Source: DASRWI01 sp035654655
Lineage (GTDB): Bacteria; Bacteroidota; Ignavibacteria; Ignavibacteriales; Ignavibacteriaceae
Direction of reading: 5' to 3'
NCBI GenBank assembly: GCA_035654655.1
Contig: DASRWI010000013.1
Location: forward strand, 1-6,112
DNA length: 6,112 nt
Numbering within the stretch: position 1 is the stretch's first letter; every line of letters begins with the position of its first letter. Below, piece by piece: positions 1 through 5,699 of the stretch. The notes beneath the pieces were generated by a model. It had not been told where the DNA came from, ran no database searches, and worked only from the letters and a program-made list of their open reading frames with translations. A program made the position numbers and the translations under genes.

Positions 1-154
1 CTAATTTTACTTCTTCAATAGTACTACCTTTTTGTAGAAGTTTAATGATATCAGTTCCTAATTCATTTAAAGTGAAAGTTTCACCTGTCGAAGGAAGAAA
101 TAGAAATCCTGTATCGCTAATAGCAAGATTATGAGGTATGGATAGTTTTTTCAT
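1..154 (-). CDS. PqqD-family protein (RRE-like), partial, 3' end beyond the window
   Basis: Reading the minus strand from the ATG at 154 gives 51 codons with no stop before the window edge. The product begins MKKLSIPHNLAISDTGFLFL and continues with an STGETFTLNELG segment and a helix ending in LLQKGSTIEEVK. This is the PqqD pattern: a beta-hairpin (DTGFLFLPSTGE), then an 'LNELG' helix start, then an 'I..LL..G.T.EE' helix. PqqD-like domains are small winged-helix folds that bind precursor peptides (RiPP recognition elements) and present them to a modifying enzyme. Some standalone members sit beside ATP-grasp or HPr-kinase-like genes instead. The partner gene would lie to the left, outside the window, so the substrate is unknown. 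No clear Shine-Dalgarno sequence precedes the ATG, but the family match starts close to it, which supports this start. It is divergent from the envelope operon. Confidence 0.72.
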   Translation of the reverse strand, partial: MKKLSIPHNLAISDTGFLFLPSTGETFTLNELGTDIIKLLQKGSTIEEVKL

Positions 155-246
155 ATTATTTTAAAAAATCTTTTTTTTTGTTTTAACTGAAAGTACCTTC
201 AATAGATAAAAATAAAATTTTCCTGTATTCTCACCGTATAGGTGAT

Positions 247-276
247 TTGACAAAATGTAAAAAACTAAAGTTTAAT
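247..276 (+). promoter_or_regulatory. Putative promoter of the envelope operon
   Basis: A perfect TTGACA (247-252) is followed after 18 bp by TTTAAT (271-276), five of six matches to a sigma70-type -10. It lies about 60 bp upstream of the ATG at 334 and is the best candidate in the 179-bp divergent gap. It does not show the TAnnTTTG box seen at the rRNA promoters of this window, so assignment to the same sigma factor is uncertain. A TCACC-N5-GGTGA inverted repeat (231-245) lies directly upstream of the -35. Confidence 0.45.
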
Positions 277-333
277 CGGTTTTTATTATATTAATGAATA
301 AAATTTAAACTTGCTAACCAAATTTTTAGAAAA

Positions 334-1755
334 ATGAAAAATAATATTTTTTTAATGCTGTTTATCCTTGTCGGTTTCGGCTTCGCTCAAGTTAGTGTAA
401 AAAACATTAATGAGGAGTTTTCAAAAGGTAATTTTAAAAAAGTTGAAGAATTGATTAATAAAAAATTATCTGAAAATAATGTAAGTTCAGAAGAAAAATT
501 AGATCTTGAATATAAAAAAGACTTGATGCAAAGAATAAGATTGGATTTTAAAAGAAGTGAAGAAGATGTTATAAAAGCATTAAAAAAATATTATCCGGAT
601 ATTACTTCAAAAGATTTAGTGAAATGGGAAAAGGATAAATCTCTTGAAATGATGTATATAGATGGAGAAAAAAAATATTTCAATTCTGCTGTGCCTAACT
701 TATTTAGAAAAAATAAAGAAGCAAGGCTGCAAAGAGAAAAAATTGATGGTCTAACTGTCAATAAAGGAAATGAATTTTTAAGCAAGTTTTTACCTCAAGA
801 AGTTAGTGATAAAAAAAGTAAAGGTGAGTTTCAGCCAATAAAAATGAGGCTAAAATATACAGTTACACTAAAAAAGAATATAGTACCTGAGGGAGAAATA
901 ATTAGAGCCTGGCTGCCTTATCCTAAAGAGGGTTATGAAAATCAAAGAAATGTAAAAATGATTAATGTTAATGATGACAAATATTTAATTGCTGATAATG
1001 ATGCTTTGCAAAGGTCAATTTATATAGAGAAGAAGGTTGTTAAAGATGAAGATTTGAAGTTTTATGTTGAATATGAATTTGATTCTTATTCTGATTGGAA
1101 AAATTTAAAAGCAGATGATGTAAAAGATTATAATAAGAACTCTGAGATTTTTAAGAAGTATACTGTTGAGGAAAAGCCACATATTGTATTTACTGATAAA
1201 ATAAAAAAATTAAGTCAAGAAATAAATGGGAACGAAACAAATCCTTACAATAAAGTTGTGAAAATAGTTGAATGGATTACAATTAATATTCCCTGGACAA
1301 GTGCAAGAGAATACAGTACTTTGGAAAATATTCCAGATTATTGTTTAAGCAATATGCAAGGTGATTGTGGAATAAAATCTTTATTGTTTATTACTTTAGC
1401 AAGATGTGCCGGAATTCCAGCCAAATGGCAGAGTGGATGGATGCTTCATCCTTATACGGTAACGATGCACGATTGGGCTCAAGTTTATTTCGAAAATATA
1501 GGATGGGTTCACGTTGACCCGGATTTTGGTATTCAACCAACTGAAGACGTGGATGTTAGAAACTTTTATACTAATGGAATGGACCCTTACAGATTAATTG
1601 TTAATGATGATATAGCGATTCCATTGTATCCTGCAAAGATTTATCCAAGAAGTGAGCCTTATGATTTCCAGCGTGGTGAACTTGAATGGAGGGGCGGCAA
1701 TTTGTATTTTGATAAGTGGAATTACAATATGGATGTAGAGTACGTAAAAAATTGA
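334..1755 (+). CDS. Secreted transglutaminase-like (papain-fold) domain protein
   Basis: The 473-aa product starts with a signal peptide (MKN, hydrophobic residues 5-18, likely cleavage after FGFA at 19), so it is probably exported to the periplasm or beyond. Residues ~20-165 are charged, Lys/Glu-rich and probably helical, with no family I recognise. Residues ~168-255 resemble the beta-sandwich that precedes the catalytic domain in many bacterial transglutaminase-like proteins (RAWLPYPKEG at 191-200). Residues ~300-400 are the transglutaminase core: GDCG with Cys345, MHDWAQVYF with His379, and WVHVDPDFG with Asp395, a complete Cys-His-Asp triad. The tail (DFQRGELEWRGGNLYF at 444-459) also looks conserved in related proteins. 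The family includes proteases, peptide N-glycanases and cross-linkers, so the reaction cannot be stated. It is first in a four-gene operon, 13 bp before the next gene. The ATG has no good Shine-Dalgarno sequence, but the signal peptide fixes the start. Confidence 0.85.
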   Translation: MKNNIFLMLFILVGFGFAQVSVKNINEEFSKGNFKKVEELINKKLSENNVSSEEKLDLEYKKDLMQRIRLDFKRSEEDVIKALKKYYPDITSKDLVKWEKDKSLEMMYIDGEKKYFNSAVPNLFRKNKEARLQREKIDGLTVNKGNEFLSKFLPQEVSDKKSKGEFQPIKMRLKYTVTLKKNIVPEGEIIRAWLPYPKEGYENQRNVKMINVNDDKYLIADNDALQRSIYIEKKVVKDEDLKFYVEYEFDSYSDWKNLKADDVKDYNKNSEIFKKYTVEEKPHIVFTDKIKKLSQEINGNETNPYNKVVKIVEWITINIPWTSAREYSTLENIPDYCLSNMQGDCGIKSLLFITLARCAGIPAKWQSGWMLHPYTVTMHDWAQVYFENIGWVHVDPDFGIQPTEDVDVRNFYTNGMDPYRLIVNDDIAIPLYPAKIYPRSEPYDFQRGELEWRGGNLYFDKWNYNMDVEYVKN

Positions 1756-1768
1756 AAAGGAAAATAAA

Positions 1769-2476
1769 ATGAAAAAGATACTTTTTATGATGGTAATGTT
1801 TTCATTTTTAGTTTACGCTCAAAGAGATGATAAATATTTTGATGCTCCGTTTGGTGGTGGCGGTGGTTATTTAGGGGGATGGATAATGCCTGATATGGGA
1901 GCATTAAATTCTCAATTAAAATTGACAGGTTATCCTGAATTATCAACCTCCGGAATTTATACTTCAGGCGGCGGTGGATTTGCTTATATAGGTGTTTTAC
2001 CTTATTTAAGGATAGGAGGAATGGGATTCGCTGGTTCAACTTCAGAGAAAATTGATGTTGGTAATGCAGGTTCTAATGAAGCCATTTATTCAATTGGTGG
2101 TGGTGGTGTGACTATTGAATATACAATGCCTTTTATTAAAAAAGTAGGTGTTTCCTTAGGAGCAATTATTGGCGGTGGTGGATTTACTATTGATTTATAC
2201 AAAAACAGAGGCGAAGTGAATTGGAATGATTTGCAGAATTCCAGTATGAATAAACTTACTTTGGATAATTCTTACTGGTTTTTTACTCCTACATTAAATT
2301 TTGATATACCAGTTTATAGGTTTATTAACTTTAGGGCTGGAATATCCTATCAATTACCTTTTGCTGAAGATTGGGAAGTTGATGATGGTGTTGAATTAAG
2401 AAATGCACCTTCTGATGTAAATGGGAAAGCATTATACATTCAAGCAGGTTTATATATTGGATTATTTTCATTTTAG
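1769..2476 (+). CDS. Glycine-rich predicted outer-membrane beta-barrel protein
   Basis: I do not recognise a named family. The 235-aa product has an N-terminal signal peptide (MKK, hydrophobic residues 4-16, likely cleavage after VYA at 17). The rest is rich in Gly, aromatic residues and alternating hydrophobic strands, with little predicted helix. It ends in ALYIQAGLYIGLFSF: a strand with alternating hydrophobic residues and a C-terminal Phe, which matches the signal recognised by the BAM outer-membrane assembly machinery. Four Gly runs occur at residues 29-33, 67-70, 110-113 and 135-138, the last three followed by F/V-A/T and a beta-like stretch. The start follows an AAAGGA Shine-Dalgarno sequence (about 1756-1761) at 7-nt spacing. 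The gene lies 13 bp after the transglutaminase-like gene and 12 bp before rmlB, so it is co-transcribed. A porin-like, anchoring or structural role is possible; none is shown by sequence. Confidence 0.75.
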   Translation: MKKILFMMVMFSFLVYAQRDDKYFDAPFGGGGGYLGGWIMPDMGALNSQLKLTGYPELSTSGIYTSGGGGFAYIGVLPYLRIGGMGFAGSTSEKIDVGNAGSNEAIYSIGGGGVTIEYTMPFIKKVGVSLGAIIGGGGFTIDLYKNRGEVNWNDLQNSSMNKLTLDNSYWFFTPTLNFDIPVYRFINFRAGISYQLPFAEDWEVDDGVELRNAPSDVNGKALYIQAGLYIGLFSF

Positions 2477-2480
2477 GAGA
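2475..2480 (+). promoter_or_regulatory. Ribosome binding site that supports the TTG start of rmlB
   Basis: AGGAGA lies 8 nt before the TTG at 2489 and shares two bases with the TAG stop (2474-2476) of the upstream gene. The strong Shine-Dalgarno match, plus an N-terminus that begins exactly at the Rossmann strand (MKNVLVTGGAGFIG), fixes the rare start codon. The nearby ATG at 2496 is out of frame. The arrangement suggests translational coupling to the upstream gene. Confidence 0.8.
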
Positions 2481-2488
2481 ATAACTTT

Positions 2489-3505
2489 TTGAAAAATGTT
2501 TTAGTTACCGGAGGGGCTGGATTTATTGGAAGTAATTTTATCAATTACATTTTAAAATCCAGAAATGATTTGAATATTATCAATCTTGATAAACTTACTT
2601 ATGCAGGAAATCTTGAAAATCTGAAAGAAGTTGAGAATAATAAATACTATCATTTCATAAAGGGAGATATTTGTAATAAAGAATTAGTAAACCATCTTTT
2701 TGAAAAATATAATATTCAATATGTCATTAACTTTGCTGCAGAATCTCATGTTGATAGAAGTATTTTAGGCTCGGAAGTATTTTATCATACGAATGTAATT
2801 GGAACGAATGTCCTTTTAGAAACTGCACGTAAATGGAATGTTGAAAAATTTGTTCAAATATCAACCGATGAGGTTTATGGGAGTTTAGGGCCTACAGGTA
2901 AATTCACAGAAAAAACATCATTATCACCAAATAGTCCATATTCATCAAGTAAAGCTGCAGCCGATATGATGGTACTTTCATTTTATCATACATATGGCTT
3001 TCCAGTGGTAATAACAAGATGTTCAAATAATTATGGACCATATCAATTTCCTGAGAAATTAATTCCTTTAATGATTATTAATTTATTTAAGGGAAAGAAA
3101 TTACCTGTATATGGCGATGGATTAAATGTTAGGGATTGGATTTATGTAATTGACCATAACAAGGCAGTTGAATTGATTTTAGAAAAAGGAAAAATTGGAG
3201 AAGTTTATAATATTGGTGCAGAAAATGAAATAAAAAATATAGATATTATTAATAGGATTTTGAATATACTTGAAAAATCGCAAGATAATATACAATTTGT
3301 AGAAGACAGATTAGGGCATGATAGAAGATATGCAATTAATGCAACAAAGATAAAAAATGAACTTGGCTGGAAACCGGAATTTACATTTGAAAAAGCACTG
3401 CTGGATACGATTGAGTGGTATAAGGATAATAAAGATTGGTGGGAAAAGATATTAGATGGTAATTATCAAAAATATTATTCAAAACAATATAAAGACAAAG
3501 TTTAG
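2489..3505 (+). CDS. rmlB (rfbB): dTDP-glucose 4,6-dehydratase
   Basis: This cytoplasmic NAD-dependent enzyme of the extended short-chain dehydrogenase family converts dTDP-glucose to dTDP-4-keto-6-deoxyglucose, the branch point to dTDP-L-rhamnose and other deoxysugars. The 338 aa are full length for the family. The NAD site is TGGAGFIG (Gly8, Gly11, Gly14). AAESHVDRSI (83-92) is the conserved cofactor/substrate loop. STDEVYGSLG (125-134) supplies Asp127 and Glu128, the acid/base pair that marks the 4,6-dehydratases. YSSSK gives catalytic Tyr151 and Lys155. RCSNNYGPYQFPEKLIP, GDGLNVRDWIYV and GHDRRYAI are further family signatures. Translation starts at TTG with a strong AGGAGA site. It lies 12 bp after the barrel-protein gene and 9 bp before the SLBB gene. 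No rmlA, rmlC or rmlD is in the window, so the final sugar cannot be told. Confidence 0.96.
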   Translation: MKNVLVTGGAGFIGSNFINYILKSRNDLNIINLDKLTYAGNLENLKEVENNKYYHFIKGDICNKELVNHLFEKYNIQYVINFAAESHVDRSILGSEVFYHTNVIGTNVLLETARKWNVEKFVQISTDEVYGSLGPTGKFTEKTSLSPNSPYSSSKAAADMMVLSFYHTYGFPVVITRCSNNYGPYQFPEKLIPLMIINLFKGKKLPVYGDGLNVRDWIYVIDHNKAVELILEKGKIGEVYNIGAENEIKNIDIINRILNILEKSQDNIQFVEDRLGHDRRYAINATKIKNELGWKPEFTFEKALLDTIEWYKDNKDWWEKILDGNYQKYYSKQYKDKV

Positions 3506-3514
3506 GTATTAAAT

Positions 3515-4957
3515 ATGAAAAAAATTTCAATATTACTGTTAATGTTTTTTGTTTTAACAGTTAATATCTTTCCTCAATCCATCGATTCTAAAATAAGTCA
3601 ATCATTAATGGGAGCTAATACTATCAGTGTAACAGTAGGAGGGAATTTTATTGTTACAGGAACTTTCCCAGCTTTTATTAATGATAGAGTAGACCAATTT
3701 GTAACGAGATTATATAATAATTCAAAAGAAGCTTTATTAAGTGAAGCTACGGCAGCTTATATGCGGAAAGCTTTAGAAAGAGATTTTGCCAAATACAGCT
3801 TTAGAAATATTACTTTAAAAAGAGCAAGTGGAGAAGAATTTAAACTTGATTTATTAAAATTCAGGAAAACAGGAGATTTTAAAAATAATCCTTATCTAAA
3901 AAATGATGATGTTTTAATATTCCCTACAACAGACCTTGAAAGAAATTTCTTTACTGTTTCGGGTGCGGTTAATGCCCCCGGGAAATTTCATTTTATGGAA
4001 GGTGATAAACTTAAAGATGCTATTGAACTTGCTGAAGGAATAAATAAAGCTTATGAGAATGTTCAATTTGCAGAAATAAACAGGTTAAGTTATGATGGAG
4101 AGAAAATTGAAGTAGTTAAAGTATCTTTTGATGATAACGTACCACTTCAAAGAGGAGATAGAATTGTTGTTGTTGCAAATGAAACTCAAAGAAAAGAATT
4201 TAGCGTCACTGTTATAGGTGAAGTAAATATTCCAGGGACAATACCAATAACAAAAAATAATAGCACTTTGAAAGAGGTTTTTGAAAGAGCCGGAGGATTA
4301 AAAGAAAATGCCTCATTGAACAGGGTTAAGTTATATGATAATAGCATTTTTAATTTCTTAGCTTATCGAGAAAATACTGAAGATTTATTAGAAAAAAGTT
4401 CTACAAGCTATAATGAAAATATTGGAAAATTGTTGTTGGACCTTGAGAAATTTTCAATGCTCAGAATGTCAAATGTTACAATTGAAGATACATCATATTT
4501 TTTTCTTGAGAACCAGTTAAGAGTATATAATGAAGGAGCCAGTTTAAATTTAACTGATATGAATGAACCTAATTCAGAAATAGCAGATTATAAAGTAAAG
4601 GATGGAGATATTATAGTTGTTCCAGCTAAAATAACAACTATTGAAGTTTTTGGACAGGTTTCCAATCCAGGGAATATTCCTTTTGAAGAAGGGAAAGATT
4701 ATAAATATTATATAGAGAAAGCCGGTGGATTTGGGGAATACTCTATTGAAGATGAAGTAATGGTAATAAAAGGAGCTTCAAGAGAATGGATATCCCCAAT
4801 TGAAAAAACTGTTAAATTAGAGGAAGGGGATTATATATATGTTCCGAGGGAAAAGACAAGATCATTTAATGAATATGTACAGTCTATAGGCGGTTATTTA
4901 GGTATAGCAGCTAGTGCAGCTACAGTAATTTTATTATTGATACAGTTTGGTAAATAA
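3515..4957 (+). CDS. SLBB-repeat polysaccharide export-type protein
   Basis: The 480-aa product has a signal peptide (MKK, hydrophobic residues 4-19, possible cleavage near FPQ at 19-21). It contains no cysteine, so it is not a Wza-like lipoprotein. Clear SLBB (soluble-ligand-binding beta-grasp) domains lie at about 144-222 (VSGAVNAPGKF...RGDRIVVV) and 376-445 (VFGQVSNPGNI...EGDYIYVP). A third begins at 231 (VIGEVNIPGTI) and its closing DGDIIVVP is at 363-370, split by an ~80-residue insertion. A degenerate first copy may span 37-137, ending NDDVLIFP. A hydrophobic segment (~458-477) near the C-terminus may cross or insert into a membrane. SLBB proteins of this kind assist export of capsule or exopolysaccharide across the outer membrane, which fits the adjacent rmlB. 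I do not see the usual N-terminal polysaccharide-export (PF02563-type) domain. A weak AGG Shine-Dalgarno sequence precedes the ATG; the gene is last in the operon. Confidence 0.85.
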   Translation: MKKISILLLMFFVLTVNIFPQSIDSKISQSLMGANTISVTVGGNFIVTGTFPAFINDRVDQFVTRLYNNSKEALLSEATAAYMRKALERDFAKYSFRNITLKRASGEEFKLDLLKFRKTGDFKNNPYLKNDDVLIFPTTDLERNFFTVSGAVNAPGKFHFMEGDKLKDAIELAEGINKAYENVQFAEINRLSYDGEKIEVVKVSFDDNVPLQRGDRIVVVANETQRKEFSVTVIGEVNIPGTIPITKNNSTLKEVFERAGGLKENASLNRVKLYDNSIFNFLAYRENTEDLLEKSSTSYNENIGKLLLDLEKFSMLRMSNVTIEDTSYFFLENQLRVYNEGASLNLTDMNEPNSEIADYKVKDGDIIVVPAKITTIEVFGQVSNPGNIPFEEGKDYKYYIEKAGGFGEYSIEDEVMVIKGASREWISPIEKTVKLEEGDYIYVPREKTRSFNEYVQSIGGYLGIAASAATVILLLIQFGK

Positions 4958-4976
4958 TATGTTTTTTTAATTAAGG

Positions 4977-5017
4977 AAAGTTTCTTAAAAGTTATTTTTA
5001 AGAAACTTTTTATTTAT
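4977..5017 (+). terminator. Intrinsic terminator after the envelope operon
   Basis: A perfect 14-bp inverted repeat (4977-4990 with 4996-5009, arm AAAGTTTCTTAAAA) encloses a 5-nt loop and is followed by a T-rich tract (TTTTTATTTAT, about 5007-5017). It lies 19 bp after the TAA of the SLBB gene. The stem is AT-rich, but its length and the T tract suit rho-independent termination. It separates the operon from the rRNA region. Confidence 0.8.
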
Positions 5018-5184
5018 AGGGATAAAAGAATATTATACTGGAAAAAATACTTTAACTTTTAATAAAAAAAGAAGTTGAAACAATATTGACAAAATGAAAA
5101 AAGTTTTTGCTTAGTTAATAAAAAAAACTAAAAAAGGTATTTTTTTAGGTATTTTGAAGTAGAAAAAATCATAATAAGTTTGTC

Positions 5185-5208
5185 TACGTTAAATATGAAA
5201 TTAACGTA
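5185..5208. repeat. 8-bp inverted repeat (operator-like)
   Basis: TACGTTAA (5185-5192) and TTAACGTA (5201-5208) are perfect reverse complements separated by 8 bp, giving a 24-bp dyad of the size of a dimeric regulator site. It lies about 215 bp before rRNA promoter P1 and is not next to any called gene, so a function is not assigned. Confidence 0.5.
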
Positions 5209-5234
5209 TTTGAAAAAATGATCAACATCTGCCT

Positions 5235-5270
5235 GTTCACAGAACCTCGAAGGTAAACATTCCTTAGGAA
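5235..5270. repeat. Three consecutive short palindromes
   Basis: GTTC-ACA-GAAC (5235-5245), ACCT-CGA-AGGT (5244-5254) and TTCCT-T-AGGAA (5260-5270) follow one another; the first two overlap by two bases. Each could fold as a minimal hairpin with a 3-nt loop, or they could be protein sites. The arms are short, so chance is a real alternative. Confidence 0.4.
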
Positions 5271-5422
5271 GATAAAAAAAATTAAAGCAACAAATATCAA
5301 GAGGCTTAAAAAAGTCTGCTGAAATTTTTTGTTTCAATCGATAAGTTTGAATCATAAAAGTTCTTTAAGTAATGAAAGTTAAGAGAAGGTAAAAAAAAGT
5401 TTTATAAAAGTTTGAGTAAGAC

Positions 5423-5452
5423 TTGACAATTATAAAATAACCTATATATTTG
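5423..5452 (+). promoter_or_regulatory. rRNA promoter P1 (Bacteroidetes-type -33/-7)
   Basis: TTGACA (5423-5428) is followed by TATATTTG (5445-5452), an exact TAnnTTTG -7 box. The gap from TTG to TA is 19 bp, the spacing described for Bacteroidetes primary-sigma promoters. The site lies ~250 bp before 16S, is preceded by A/T-rich DNA that could act as an UP element, and should start transcription near 5457. Confidence 0.75.
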
Positions 5453-5533
5453 AAAGACTGTTTTTGATTTTTACTGCACGAAACAAATCGTAAAAAAATC
5501 GAAAGAAAATCTGAAAAAATCTTCAAGAATCTC

Positions 5534-5564
5534 TTGACAATCAAACAAATAGAGAGTAAATTTG
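5534..5564 (+). promoter_or_regulatory. rRNA promoter P2 (Bacteroidetes-type -33/-7)
   Basis: TTGACA (5534-5539) is followed by TAAATTTG (5557-5564), again an exact TAnnTTTG box, with 20 bp between TTG and TA. It repeats the P1 arrangement ~111 bp downstream and lies ~135 bp before the mature 16S end. Tandem promoters of this kind are usual for rRNA operons. Initiation is expected near 5569-5572. Confidence 0.78.
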
Positions 5565-5568
5565 AAGC

Positions 5569-5584
5569 CCTTCTTAAATGAAGG
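5569..5584 (+). other. Small leader hairpin before boxA
   Basis: CCTTC (5569-5573) pairs with GAAGG (5580-5584) around a TTAAAT loop. It lies just downstream of P2 and 13 nt before boxA, the position of boxB-type hairpins in rRNA leaders. The stem is only 5 bp, and it may sit at the very 5' end of the P2 transcript. Confidence 0.4.
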
Positions 5585-5597
5585 TTTGAAAAAGTTT

Positions 5598-5609
5598 TGT
5601 TCTTTGAAA
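5598..5609 (+). promoter_or_regulatory. boxA antitermination element of the rRNA leader
   Basis: TGTTCTTTGAAA closely matches the rRNA boxA sequence (GTTCTTTGAAA-like in many bacteria), to which NusB/NusE bind in the nascent RNA to prevent premature termination. It lies in the leader between P2 and 16S, the expected place, about 90 nt before the mature 16S end. Confidence 0.7.
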
Positions 5610-5699
5610 GAGTGAGTGCATTTAACTTGTCAGTTTAAATGGTTTCAATTTATAAGTCGAACGCGTTAAAACGCTAGGATTACAAAAAATTAAAACTCT

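Larger units (their letters stand above)
5018..5422. other. Gene-free AT-rich spacer upstream of the rRNA promoters
   Basis: I see no convincing gene in these ~400 bp. The stretch is mostly A/T runs, with a somewhat less AT-rich patch at about 5215-5320 that holds several short inverted repeats (listed separately). A minus-strand open frame (5355 to 5128) encodes a Lys/Phe/Cys-rich peptide with no recognisable motif and no good Shine-Dalgarno sequence, so it is not called. The A/T-rich 5385-5420 section directly before P1 could act as an UP element for the rRNA promoter. A TTGACA at 5086 has no -10 or -7 partner at a suitable distance. Confidence 0.6.

Noticed and set aside
591..785. 64-codon minus-strand open frame
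   Set aside because: It lies wholly inside the transglutaminase-like gene, whose reading frame has clear domain support.
1785..2039. 84-codon minus-strand open frame
   Set aside because: It is antisense to the barrel-protein gene and reflects its Gly-codon composition; no motif of its own.
5086..5091. TTGACA as a further upstream rRNA promoter
   Set aside because: No TAnnTTTG or TATAAT-like box follows at a suitable distance. It shares TTGACAAAATG with the site at 247, but an 11-mer match in AT-rich DNA is weak evidence.
5128..5355. 75-codon minus-strand open frame in the spacer
   Set aside because: It has no recognisable domain, an odd Phe/Lys/Cys-rich composition, no good Shine-Dalgarno sequence, and lies over short palindromes in AT-rich DNA.
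5360..5371. Second boxA-like GTTCTTTAAGTA
   Set aside because: It is upstream of both rRNA promoters, so it would not be in their transcripts, and the match is weaker than at 5598.
5466..5500. Imperfect GATTTTTAC / GTAAAAAAATC pairing in the P1 transcript
   Set aside because: A/T-only stem with a length mismatch; such pairings are expected by chance here.
5627..5656. TTGTCA-N18-TATAAG as a third rRNA promoter
   Set aside because: It lies downstream of P2 and boxA and lacks the TAnnTTTG form of P1 and P2; more likely a chance match in the leader.
5663..5674. GCGTT-AA-AACGC dyad just before 16S
   Set aside because: As RNA it allows only a 4-bp stem. It could be part of a 16S processing stem, but the pairing strand lies outside the window.
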